Shown here piece after piece: positions 23,948 to 30,129 of a stretch of 32,459 nucleotides of DNA. Below the pieces are notes generated by a model, which ran no database searches, was not told the origin of the DNA, and was given only the letters and a program-made list of their open reading frames with translations. This stretch comes from a virus. The stretch is from IMG/VR virus record IMGVR_UViG_3300044825_001594, positions 1-32,459 of that record, one strand, 5' to 3'. The position numbers and the translations under genes were made by a program. Position 1 is the stretch's first letter; each line of letters begins with the position of its first letter.

Positions 23948-24261
23948 GGCTTCGCGGGTTTTGCGGTGGAATAATCGTAGAACCGTGCGCCCTGAATCAG
24001 CACATAGGGCAGTCCATCGTGAACGATGGTGATGCGTTGGCCGGCACGTGGTTGCGCCTCGGAAGGCAGGAGTAGTCGGTACGTGTTGCCGTTGGCGTCC
24101 TTTGCCTCGGTGCGGAAATACCCGTCGCCACCGATACCGGCCAAGCGTAAGGTGATACGTTCACTTGATTGAACCACCGCCTCGGTTGTGGGCGGCTCTG
24201 CTTTGGCCGCTAAGAGACTGGCAGCGGCTAAGAAAGCGGTTAAGAGATGTTTAGACTTCAT
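23944..24261 (-). CDS. Small secreted/periplasmic protein
   Basis: With the ATG at 24261 the protein has 105 residues and a clear signal peptide: MKSKHL, then the hydrophobic stretch LTAFLAAASLLAA, then a likely cleavage site after AKA. The mature part is beta-rich (ITLRLAGIGGDGYFRTEA) with no Cys. The longer reading from 24342 would run over the promoter and is rejected. The start has the leader AAAACCAAACAC. A phage gene with its own strong promoter and an export signal could be a host-altering or superinfection-exclusion factor; this is conjecture. Confidence 0.65.
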   Translation of the reverse strand: MKSKHLLTAFLAAASLLAAKAEPPTTEAVVQSSERITLRLAGIGGDGYFRTEAKDANGNTYRLLLPSEAQPRAGQRITIVHDGLPYVLIQGARFYDYSTAKPAKP

Positions 24262-24275
24262 GTGTTTGGTTTTGA

Positions 24276-24305
24276 CAAAGTTATGAAAATTATTTAAGAA
24301 AGCAA
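24276..24305 (-). promoter_or_regulatory. Bacteroidota-type promoter for the secreted protein
   Basis: The minus strand has TTG at 24305-24303, a 19-base spacer and TAACTTTG at 24283-24276, an exact match to the TAnnTTTG -7 box with a TTG -33 element. Transcription would begin near 24270, giving a leader of about 8-10 bases. Confidence 0.75.
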
Positions 24306-24317
24306 TACGATGGATTT

Positions 24318-24536
24318 TTATTTTGGGCGTTGCCAGAGGCATTGCTTAAAATCGGCGGGTGGGGTTGCGTACCCAAGAAAGTGTAAAGCAAAATCAACGG
24401 CCTGCCATCGGGTGTTCAAAAGAGGCTTGTTTTCGTATGCCCAAATTTCGCCATCAGAATCTACGGCAATCCATTTGTAACACAAAAGCACTTCGCGCCA
24501 ATTTACCGGGCATTCAAGCCCATGTTCGTTTTGCAT
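24318..24536 (-). CDS. Small protein, paralogue of 29763-29993
   Basis: The 72-residue protein starts MQNEHGLECPVNW and ends DFKQCLWQRPK, with WIAVDSDGEIWAYENKP in the middle. A second gene at 29763-29993 shares all these blocks. I do not recognise the family; the W-x-AVD-x-DG and WQ blocks suggest a small beta domain. The leader contains AAAACCATACACAC before ATG. The next gene downstream has its own promoter. Confidence 0.65.
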   Translation of the reverse strand: MQNEHGLECPVNWREVLLCYKWIAVDSDGEIWAYENKPLLNTRWQAVDFALHFLGYATPPADFKQCLWQRPK

Positions 24537-24554
24537 GTGTGTATGGTTTTAAAG

Positions 24555-25067
24555 TTATTTAATCCGGTGAAAAAGGTGCATGGCCACCTGAAAGGCGTCC
24601 ACCTCATCAGGTGTCGCCGCCTGCCAGCCCGTAGATTTCAGCCCCGATTGCTCGCCGACGGTGCGGGCTATTTCGCGGGCAATTGACATATTTCTTTTGC
24701 CGTTGAATATTCCCCATTTCGCGCCCTTCTGCCGGGGGCTAATCGCCGTGACGCGCTCCGCTCCGAACTTCTTAGTAAGGTAGTCGCACACTACCTGACT
24801 AATCGCCTGGTTTTTTCCCACATCGCGGCTCTTTGCCATCAGGGTACGGGTATTGCCGCCCCGGAGGTATTCGTAAGTGGTGTTATCCAGGTTGGAGTTT
24901 TCGACGCACCACAGGACCCCTCCAGGGGCTATGTCGCAGAACTCTAAGAAGTCGGCGAAGTTCTTAATGGTGCCGAATGTAACCACTCCGTTTTCGATGG
25001 TAGCAGCCCCAAAGCCCCCCTCCCGGAATGCGGGGTCGAGGCCAATAATTACCGTGTCTTTTCCCAT
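24555..25067 (-). CDS. RuvC-like Holliday junction resolvase
   Basis: This 170-residue protein looks like an RNase H-fold resolvase. The first strand is VIIGLDPAFREGGFG with Asp11. A second acidic residue is Glu56 in WCVENSN, and the C-terminal acidic motif TPDEVDAFQVAMHL has Asp154 and Asp157. SPRQKGAKWGIFNGKRN fits the basic DNA-contact region. RuvC enzymes cut four-way junctions using two metals held by such acidic residues. In phages they resolve recombination or replication intermediates before packaging. The gene overlaps the end of the 239-residue gene by 19 bases. Confidence 0.8.
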   Translation of the reverse strand: MGKDTVIIGLDPAFREGGFGAATIENGVVTFGTIKNFADFLEFCDIAPGGVLWCVENSNLDNTTYEYLRGGNTRTLMAKSRDVGKNQAISQVVCDYLTKKFGAERVTAISPRQKGAKWGIFNGKRNMSIAREIARTVGEQSGLKSTGWQAATPDEVDAFQVAMHLFHRIK

Positions 25068-25768
25068 AGGAGTATCTTTTTCGCGTAAGCTATCCTAAGC
25101 CCTTCGTAATCGTTCGCCTCGAGCTGCTTTGCAATATCGCGGGCGGTAAAAAAATTCTTTTGTTTGCGCTCAAGTTCTAAGCGGCTTTCAAGTTCGGCCT
25201 GTGCAAGTGTATCCGCACGCTGCCAGGCTTCGCGTTTCTCGTCATCGGTATATTCGAGCAGCCCCAGGCGTACAGCGGTATCGAACCAGTGTACCGGGAT
25301 TTCCGGCATACTGCCTTTGTACTCGGCAAGCATCCCCGGAAAGTCTTGCTCATATTTCGTCTGCCTTTCAATGTCCCGACGCTGCTTTTCGGCCTCCCGC
25401 TCCGCTGCCTCCCGCTCCTTTTCGATGGCTGCGCGGGCTGCATTTCGCTCCAATTGATACGCTGCGAGGATGTCCCCGAAGCCCTGCATTGCGAATTTCC
25501 CGTAGAATTTCGCACCCGTTTCAAGTTCACCGGACGCAGCCAACTGTGCAGCGGTGATTATCTCCCCCACCCCTAACCCGGCGAAGCGGTTGCGCACCAT
25601 ATCCACGGCGATCGCCAATGCACCAGGGGCGGGCTGCTCCAACCCGAACGCCTGACAGAAAAGACTAATTGCCCTGCTGATTGCTACGGTGGCTTGCTCC
25701 CTGTCCATCATGCGGATGGGTTCGGATAATCCAGTACGGGTGGCGGCTACGATTGCGGGGAGGCTCAT
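25049..25768 (-). CDS. Helical DNA-metabolism protein, unknown
   Basis: The 239-residue protein has an N-terminal domain (AIAVDMVRNRFAGLGVGEII, then TGAKFYGKFAMQGFGDILAA) followed by a long charged coiled coil (about residues 105-145) and a C-terminal helical part. The N-terminal pattern, with a helix, a G-rich turn and Y-G-K-F, resembles a domain I recall from Bacteroidota mobile elements (DUF6633-like), seen near replication genes. It lies between the coiled-coil gene and the resolvase gene. A role as a replication accessory factor or helicase loader is plausible but unproven. Confidence 0.45.
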   Translation of the reverse strand: MSLPAIVAATRTGLSEPIRMMDREQATVAISRAISLFCQAFGLEQPAPGALAIAVDMVRNRFAGLGVGEIITAAQLAASGELETGAKFYGKFAMQGFGDILAAYQLERNAARAAIEKEREAAEREAEKQRRDIERQTKYEQDFPGMLAEYKGSMPEIPVHWFDTAVRLGLLEYTDDEKREAWQRADTLAQAELESRLELERKQKNFFTARDIAKQLEANDYEGLRIAYAKKILLWEKTR

Positions 25769-26373
25769 TTCGATATTGAGTATGTGCGGAAAACATCCGG
25801 ACGTGTGGTGTAAAAAAATAACTTGCTATCCGGGGTTTCATACCAATACACGCCGTGAAAATCCACGTTGTTTCTCACTACGGGGCTTTTGCCCTTCTTA
25901 CCGTGAAACTTATATCCCCGCTGCATCAAGTCGGCAATAAATACGAACGCCTTGGCCATTGCTTTATCAGCGGCTATCTGCTCTATCTGTTCAGGGGTTT
26001 TGTCTTTGGCCTCTTCTTCGTCTAATTGGCCGTCCAGGGTAAAAGAAATTTTACCGATAGCGCCTTTCGGGTTAATGCCCCTGGGAGGCGGGCTTTTGCG
26101 TTGTTCAAGGGGTTTAGCCCCCTGAATGGTAAAGTTTACGCCCTTTTCGGCTAATTGCGCTTTAAGGGCTTTTAACTCCTCCTGCATATCCTCAATGTGG
26201 GCATTGAGAATGTCAATTTCGATGGCGTGTTTGGCCAGGTTGGCCTCTACCCTCTTTTTGTTGGGATCGCCTGGGGCGACGTGGCGGGCGTACGTCATCA
26301 AGTTTTTGCGGCGCACCAGGGCTTTGGTGAGCTGCTTTCTTAGTGTGGTGGTGTAGTCCTGTAGGTTCTCCAT
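25765..26373 (-). CDS. Coiled-coil protein, unknown
   Basis: Starting at the ATG at 26373, which shares its A with the upstream stop (TAATG), the protein has 202 residues. Residues about 40-95 are heptad-like coiled coil (EANLAKHAIEIDILNAHIED, then MQEELKALKAQLAEKG). A second domain has ADKAMAKAFVFIADLMQRGY and FHGVYWYETPDSKLFFYTT, a beta-rich end. No catalytic motif is seen. It is in the recombination-replication group; a DNA- or protein-binding role is inferred from position only. Confidence 0.55.
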   Translation of the reverse strand: MENLQDYTTTLRKQLTKALVRRKNLMTYARHVAPGDPNKKRVEANLAKHAIEIDILNAHIEDMQEELKALKAQLAEKGVNFTIQGAKPLEQRKSPPPRGINPKGAIGKISFTLDGQLDEEEAKDKTPEQIEQIAADKAMAKAFVFIADLMQRGYKFHGKKGKSPVVRNNVDFHGVYWYETPDSKLFFYTTRPDVFRTYSISK

Positions 26374-26828
26374 TAGAAATTCATTTCGGCCTGCTCCCCA
26401 GGTGCGGGGATGGCCACGTTTAAGAATTCGGCTGCGAAGGCTATGCACTTGTCTATGTACTCCCCCGTTTCCTGCTTCGATGCATCTTCGAGCGACGGCT
26501 CAACTTCATGAATTTCGCCGTTAGCATCGGCGATGCAGACAGGCTCCAGGAAGCGGCGTTTCATAAGGGTATGGACAAGCTGTATACCCTCTTTCGTATC
26601 CGGGATGTTGTTGCCCACATCCTGAAAGCCTTGGAGGATATAAGGCAACACAACCCCGAAATAGTAGCCCAGCTGCGGGTTTGTCTTTGTCCGCATTTGG
26701 GGCTTTACAGTGAGGGTAAACTCCTTGCCCCGGAACATGGTAATAACCTCAGCCTTAAAGCGCTTAGGCAGCTTAATAGTGCCGTCCTGCTCGACCCGTC
26801 CGAGGTATTGGAGTCTCTTACTGGGCAT
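26373..26828 (-). CDS. NinB/Orf-like recombination protein (tentative)
   Basis: The ATG at 26828 overlaps the previous stop by 11 bases and gives 151 residues (MPSKRLQYLG...). The segment FTLTVKPQMRTKTNPQLGYY followed by FGVVLPYILQGF resembles the LKPYKRTRSxxQNxxxW pattern of NinB-like proteins and their Bacteroidota phage counterparts (TRSxxQNRYYWGVVLP). NinB (Orf) of lambda binds ssDNA and helps recombination. The Gln-Asn pair is not kept (Pro-Gln-Leu here). The call is based on pattern and neighbours. Confidence 0.45.
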   Translation of the reverse strand: MPSKRLQYLGRVEQDGTIKLPKRFKAEVITMFRGKEFTLTVKPQMRTKTNPQLGYYFGVVLPYILQGFQDVGNNIPDTKEGIQLVHTLMKRRFLEPVCIADANGEIHEVEPSLEDASKQETGEYIDKCIAFAAEFLNVAIPAPGEQAEMNF

Positions 26829-27183
26829 CGGCGTCCTGGGTTGGGTAATACACCTTGATTTCAACCCCGACAATTTCAGCCCCGGCCAGTTCGGGGGCAA
26901 CATTGATAAAACAATGTTTGAAAATGCGCTCGATTTCGGCGGGATGCGCTGCCAGGGTGTCAGCGAAAAATTGAGAGCATATCGGCGTCAGGTGTGGGGT
27001 ACGTTCGCCTATATCTACGTGCCCCCACGCATCCACCCAATGAAATGGGCTATGCGTGTGGCACAATAGGCGTTTGAAGCGCTCTATGCGCAATTGCATA
27101 GTAAAGTCGTTACCGTCGGCATCGTAGATGCGAACCCACACGCCGTCGGTTTCAGGGAATAACGAGATAGATGGATATTTCAT
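26818..27183 (-). CDS. Hypothetical protein
   Basis: The 121-residue protein contains a His/Cys-rich middle part (LLCHTHSPFHWVDAWGHVDI) and ends with a beta strand (GAEIVGVEIKVYYPTQ). I do not recognise it. The H-T-H...H and C residues could bind a metal. The leader AAACCAACATCT precedes its start. Confidence 0.6.
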   Translation of the reverse strand: MKYPSISLFPETDGVWVRIYDADGNDFTMQLRIERFKRLLCHTHSPFHWVDAWGHVDIGERTPHLTPICSQFFADTLAAHPAEIERIFKHCFINVAPELAGAEIVGVEIKVYYPTQDADAQ

Positions 27184-27193
27184 AGATGTTGGT

Positions 27194-27415
27194 TTACGCT
27201 GCCTTAAAGGGTATCTCTATCCATGCCTTTTTTGCTTCGATTGTGCCCTTTGCGATAACCGACAAAACGCGGCCATCTTTTAGGCGTACCTGAAATTCGG
27301 GGAGGATATCCCAGCCTTCATTTGCCCACAAGTCGGGATTGTCCTGAACGAATGCGTCAACCTCTGCCTTTTGCATCGGATTAAGTACTGCGAGGGTGTC
27401 AATGCTGATTTTCAT
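27194..27415 (-). CDS. Hypothetical small protein
   Basis: The 73-residue protein is acidic and helical at the N-terminus (NPMQKAEVDAFVQDNPDLWA) and has a beta-hairpin end (FQVRLKDGRVLSVIAKGTIE). No known family. Its start has the leader AAAACCAATACATCT. It lies 19 bases downstream of the 55-residue gene and 10 bases upstream of the next. Confidence 0.6.
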   Translation of the reverse strand: MKISIDTLAVLNPMQKAEVDAFVQDNPDLWANEGWDILPEFQVRLKDGRVLSVIAKGTIEAKKAWIEIPFKAA

Positions 27416-27434
27416 AGATGTATTGGTTTTGTGA

Positions 27435-27602
27435 TTAGTAAACGTTGTAGCCTTGCTTCTCCATCGCTGCGGCGCTTTTGCGCGTGTGCAGTTCGTAGCC
27501 GTCGGCCTCTACAATCATGAGGCTTTGGTTAGCCGTTTCAAATGCGCGGTTGCGGAAGGCTTCGGCCTGGCTGCGGGTGGTGAATCTTGCTATTGCTTTC
27601 AT
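27435..27602 (-). CDS. Small basic protein with strong promoter
   Basis: The ATG at 27602 gives 55 residues (MKAIARFTTRSQAEAFRNRA...). The longer reading from 27644 would begin within the promoter and is rejected. The protein has beta-alpha-beta character, like small SPOR- or ferredoxin-like peptides. It is the first gene after the promoter at 27633 and has a leader of about 24 bases including AACCAAAACA. Confidence 0.6.
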   Translation of the reverse strand: MKAIARFTTRSQAEAFRNRAFETANQSLMIVEADGYELHTRKSAAAMEKQGYNVY

Positions 27603-27632
27603 GGTGCGTATGTTTTGGTTGCTTTGATAGTA

Positions 27633-27663
27633 CAAATATATCACAACATATAATAATTGTCAA
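27633..27663 (-). promoter_or_regulatory. Bacteroidota-type promoter for the small-gene operon
   Basis: The minus strand has TTG (within CTTGAC) at 27663-27661, a 20-base AT-rich spacer and TATATTTG at 27640-27633, an exact TAnnTTTG box. Transcription would begin near 27626. It should drive the run of genes from 27602 down to about 24318. Confidence 0.8.
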
Positions 27664-27671
27664 GCTTTTGA

Positions 27672-28634
27672 CTAAATATTTTTCAATATTTCGTCAATGC
27701 TCAATCCCACCAGGCTCATATCCGGCTCATTCTTCGCCTTGTACCGAGCGAACGCCGCCATTAGCTCCTGCCGCTTGCTATTCAGGATGCACGGCGTGAA
27801 ATTGCTTTGGTACCATTTCCCCCCATGCTCCCAGGCTGCCTGGAGGAACACCTGCCAGTCATCGAGGGAACCCGTGGCGTTCGGTAGCCCCGCGCACCAT
27901 TCGCGCCACTTCTTTATCGCGGATCCGTCCTTTGGCGCGAATTGGTAGGATGTGCCCGTTGCATTTTTTGCAACGGCTATCCCCTTCGCCTCAACGAACC
28001 GCGCCCATGCCTCATACATGAGGTAAGTCTCCGTCGGCTCCTTCGCCGCGGGGGGGGCTTCGCGCAACTTGGGGGGGGTTTCTTTTTTTTGAGCTTTTAG
28101 CGGGGATGGTTCCCCAAACTGCTCGAATTCGGCGGCCACGTCGCCGATTCTTTCAGTTGAATTTTCGCGAAAACCTTTTTCGTTAGAAAAAGAAGATTCT
28201 AATACTTCATTGACTAATACTTTACTATTGTCTAATACTTCATGGGGGTACATTTTTTGCACCCCCCCGGGGGTATCTTTTTTACCCCCACCCCCCTGCA
28301 TTTTTTGCACCCCCCCGGGTGCATTTTTTACCATATCCTGGAGTTCGTTGGCGGGCTTGTACACGCCAAAAAGGTTGGTGGTTATCCGGTATAGGTTGCT
28401 TGTTTGGCTACCATCCTCCCTTTGCCTGGGGATAGATTGCAGCATACCTTTCTCGATAAGCCCGGATATTGCCGCGTTTACCGTCTTTTCGGACTTCCAT
28501 CCGGTGTCCTTGAGCAAGGTTTTTTTACTGGGGAAAGCGGTTCTATCCGTGTTGATACGCTTAACGATATGGAGCATTAGCCACATTTCGTTAGGGTTGA
28601 GCGCTTCGAGTGCGCGGCTGTCTATGTTAATCAT
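27672..28634 (-). CDS. Winged-helix replication initiator-like protein
   Basis: I chose the ATG at 28634 (320 residues), 4 bases after a terminator-like U-tract; a start at 28667 would translate through the hairpin. Residues about 1-90 are a winged helix (MWLMLHIVKRINTDRTAFPS, then EKTVNAAISGLIEKGMLQSI). A low-complexity linker with PGGVQKM twice and homopolymer-coded Pro/Lys runs follows. The C-terminal domain (about 205-310) has KKWREWCAGLPNATGSLDDW and CILNSKRQELMAAFARYK, like the C-terminal part of phage O/DnaD-type initiators. The likely role is to open the origin and recruit the helicase. The in-gene repeats may be that origin. Confidence 0.65.
   Translation of the reverse strand: MINIDSRALEALNPNEMWLMLHIVKRINTDRTAFPSKKTLLKDTGWKSEKTVNAAISGLIEKGMLQSIPRQREDGSQTSNLYRITTNLFGVYKPANELQDMVKNAPGGVQKMQGGGGKKDTPGGVQKMYPHEVLDNSKVLVNEVLESSFSNEKGFRENSTERIGDVAAEFEQFGEPSPLKAQKKETPPKLREAPPAAKEPTETYLMYEAWARFVEAKGIAVAKNATGTSYQFAPKDGSAIKKWREWCAGLPNATGSLDDWQVFLQAAWEHGGKWYQSNFTPCILNSKRQELMAAFARYKAKNEPDMSLVGLSIDEILKNI
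28050..28090 (-). other. Cluster of homopolymer tracts in linker
   Basis: Within 41 bases of the replication gene the plus strand has G8, G8 and T8 (C8, C8 and A8 in the coding sense). These encode ETPP, EAPP and KK residues in the linker. Such tracts are prone to slippage during transcription, replication or sequencing. Confidence 0.8.
28251..28330 (-). repeat. Iteron-like repeats inside the replication gene
   Basis: A 21-bp unit containing TTTTTTGCACCCCCCC occurs at 28251-28271 and identically at 28299-28319, 48 bp apart. Related T6/C-run half-units lie between and after them, so T6 tracts recur every 23-25 bp. In protein terms this is an 8-residue period (KNAPGGVQ, KMQGGGGK, KDTPGGVQ). 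The G runs on the minus strand could form a quadruplex. Phage lambda also keeps its origin iterons within its initiator gene O. Confidence 0.7.
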
Positions 28635-28638
28635 GCTG

Positions 28639-28675
28639 AAAAAAGAAAAGGGGCAATGCTGCGACACATTACCCC
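28639..28675 (-). terminator. Terminator-like hairpin directly before initiator ATG
   Basis: Minus strand GGGGTAATG (28675-28667) pairs with CATTGCCCC (28658-28650), one T-G pair, loop TGTCGCAG, followed by TTTTCTTTTTT. Only CAGC separates the T-run from the ATG at 28634. It can act as terminator, attenuator or end of a small RNA. Confidence 0.75.
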
Positions 28676-28695
28676 ATTAAGGTGATTTACACCAT

Positions 28696-28729
28696 GCGTT
28701 TGCACCCGGTCGCAGGCGCGTGCAATCGC
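28696..28729 (-). ncRNA. 5' hairpin of the initiator leader
   Basis: Minus strand GCGATTGCAC at 28729-28720 pairs with GTGCAAACGC at 28705-28696 (one A-A mismatch) around a 14-base loop. It begins where transcription from the box at 28734 would start. With the terminator at 28639 it makes a leader or small RNA of about 90 bases. Confidence 0.45.
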
Positions 28730-28733
28730 ATCA

Positions 28734-28741
28734 CAAATATA
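28734..28741 (-). promoter_or_regulatory. -7 box upstream of initiator leader
   Basis: TATATTTG on the minus strand matches TAnnTTTG exactly. No TTG is found 17-23 bases upstream, so the promoter is either weak or dependent on an activator. Confidence 0.5.
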
Positions 28742-28768
28742 AGAAACTATCCAATACCGCGCTACTTT

Positions 28769-29464
28769 TCAGAAAAGTTTTTGCTGGGCGACATGAGCCT
28801 CTACCCTTTTCATGGCAGCGGCGAAGTACTCCGGGTCAAGTTCGCAGCCTGTCAAATCGAAATTGTAATCGTGGCAGGCAATGGCGATGGATGCGCTGCC
28901 TAAGTGCGTGTCCAGGATGCGGTCGCCTGGTTTGGCGTAATTGTGGAGCAGCCACTTGTATAGGGCGACGGGCTTTTGGGTTGGGTGAAATTTTTTCTCC
29001 CATAGCTTGTTGTTGCCTTGTGCTATCCTGCCTTCTTTAACGCTTTTACCCTGAGCAATACACCACATGTATTCAATTTGCCTAACAGCGGTATTAAATG
29101 AAGTCCATGCAAGTTCGCAGTCCGCTTGGTCTGAATTGCCGTTAACCTTATCCCACACAATCCAACAGCTTTTTGCTGGCAACAAGTCCGCAAAATAATT
29201 CCCGCCCCATATTATTTGATTTTTCGATACCCTTCTTAACTCTGAAAAATAATCTAAATCAGGTCGTTTATCATCCCAATACCCAACCTTTTTTGGCTTG
29301 GTTATTATCAAGCGTCCGTTTCTTGGGTCTCTCGCTGGGGTTTTTCTTACAAAAGCCCTATCTGCTTTTATCCCATACGGCGGGTCAACAATAGCTAACT
29401 GAAAATACCCATCAGGATACCGCGCCATAAGCTGCATACAATCCTCGTTCGTTAGTGTGAGCAT
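28769..29464 (-). CDS. DNA methyltransferase (beta-class, N6A/N4C)
   Basis: This 231-residue enzyme has motif IV DPPYGI at 27-32, then the HPTQKPVALYKW block at 160-171, and the SAM-binding motif I (ILDTHLGSASIAIACHDYNF) at 183-202, followed by GCELDPEYF. The order IV...I is that of beta-class amino-methyltransferases. Small phage enzymes of this type protect DNA from host restriction or mark it for packaging. It starts 3 bases after the stop of the previous gene. The motif DTHLGSAS instead of DPFxGSG is a known variant. The recognition sequence cannot be inferred. Confidence 0.85.
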   Translation of the reverse strand: MLTLTNEDCMQLMARYPDGYFQLAIVDPPYGIKADRAFVRKTPARDPRNGRLIITKPKKVGYWDDKRPDLDYFSELRRVSKNQIIWGGNYFADLLPAKSCWIVWDKVNGNSDQADCELAWTSFNTAVRQIEYMWCIAQGKSVKEGRIAQGNNKLWEKKFHPTQKPVALYKWLLHNYAKPGDRILDTHLGSASIAIACHDYNFDLTGCELDPEYFAAAMKRVEAHVAQQKLF

Positions 29465-29466
29465 AG

Positions 29467-29766
29467 TTAGTCTTTTATCACCTTCCCGGCGTCGGGATGG
29501 TGTTCTTTCAGGATAGCGGCTAAGCGGCCACGGTTGTACATCGCCTGGGTTTCGTGGTATTCGATAGCGCTTTCCAAGTCCTTGATTTTCGCGGCTTTCA
29601 GTTCAGCGACTTTGGCCTGGGCTTCCTGGAGGCTTTCGGCGTAGTAGGTGTATTGGGTATCCCTGCCCAGCTTCCGTTTGCGCTGCATCACAAAGTGCGG
29701 GGAATGCGGGTACACGTCCAGCCTTTCCTCGATGGATAGGCTGTATTTGTTGACTTCGTACATCAT
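29467..29766 (-). CDS. Small coiled-coil protein
   Basis: The start at 29766 overlaps the previous stop by 4 bases; the ATG immediately following it (29763) is an alternative. This gives 99 residues. A beta-like N-terminal part (HFVMQRKRKLGRDTQYTYYA) is followed by a helix with heptads (LQEAQAKVAELKAAKIKDLE). No known family. The leader AAAACCAACATTCA precedes the start. Confidence 0.6.
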   Translation of the reverse strand: MMYEVNKYSLSIEERLDVYPHSPHFVMQRKRKLGRDTQYTYYAESLQEAQAKVAELKAAKIKDLESAIEYHETQAMYNRGRLAAILKEHHPDAGKVIKD

Positions 29767-29993
29767 TGAATGTTGGTTTTTGGCCTCTCCCAGAGGCATT
29801 TCTTAAAATCTTTTGGCGGCTTCCTTTTCCCCCACTCCATACACCATGCGGGGTTCTGCGATTGCCAGCCGTCAGCCGTACAGGTTGGCTTGTCTTTGAA
29901 CGTGTAAATGTTTCCATCGGCGTCAACAGCCTGCCAGTTCCAGGCTGTTTCGTTCCAGGTGATGGGTGGCGTTAGCCCGTGTTCGTTTTGCAT
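29763..29993 (-). CDS. Small protein, paralogue of 24318-24536
   Basis: The 76-residue protein begins MQNEHGLTPPITW, has WQAVDADGNIYTFKDKP and WQSQNP in the middle and ends DFKKCLWERPK plus a short tail. The matching gene lies 5.2 kb away. Function unknown. The conserved Trp and Asp-Gly pattern suggests a compact fold. Confidence 0.65.
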   Translation of the reverse strand: MQNEHGLTPPITWNETAWNWQAVDADGNIYTFKDKPTCTADGWQSQNPAWCMEWGKRKPPKDFKKCLWERPKTNIQ

Positions 29994-30059
29994 ACGTCTA
30001 ATTTACGTTTAATGAAATTGGGCGGGGTTAAGAAGAAGCATTTTGGTGGGGTCAACGGG

Positions 30060-30081
30060 GTGGCTCCAGGGTGGCTCCAGG
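30060..30081. repeat. 11-bp tandem duplication
   Basis: GTGGCTCCAGG occurs twice head to tail in the intergenic region between the terminator at 30087 and the 76-residue gene. It has no visible partner elsewhere in the window that I noticed. Confidence 0.8.
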
Positions 30082-30086
30082 ATGGT

Positions 30087-30113
30087 AAAAGCCCCCGGCG
30101 CAGGTGCCGGGGG
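30087..30113 (-). terminator. Intrinsic terminator after methyltransferase-linked genes
   Basis: Minus strand CCCCCGGC and GCCGGGGG form an 8-bp stem with loop ACCTGC, followed by CTTTTACC. It lies 16 bases after the stop of the 179-residue gene. Confidence 0.8.
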
Positions 30114-30129
30114 ATGAACCAATGTAAGA

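Noticed and set aside
23944-24342. Longer secreted-protein reading starting at 24342
   Set aside because: It would place the promoter at 24276-24305 inside the coding region and hide the signal peptide behind 27 residues.
28250-28330. CRISPR-like array
   Set aside because: The repeats are in frame within a coding region, imperfect and without unique spacers.
28635-28667. N-terminal extension of the initiator from the ATG at 28667
   Set aside because: It would translate through the terminator hairpin and U-tract and adds a non-conserved-looking SQHCPFSFFS segment.
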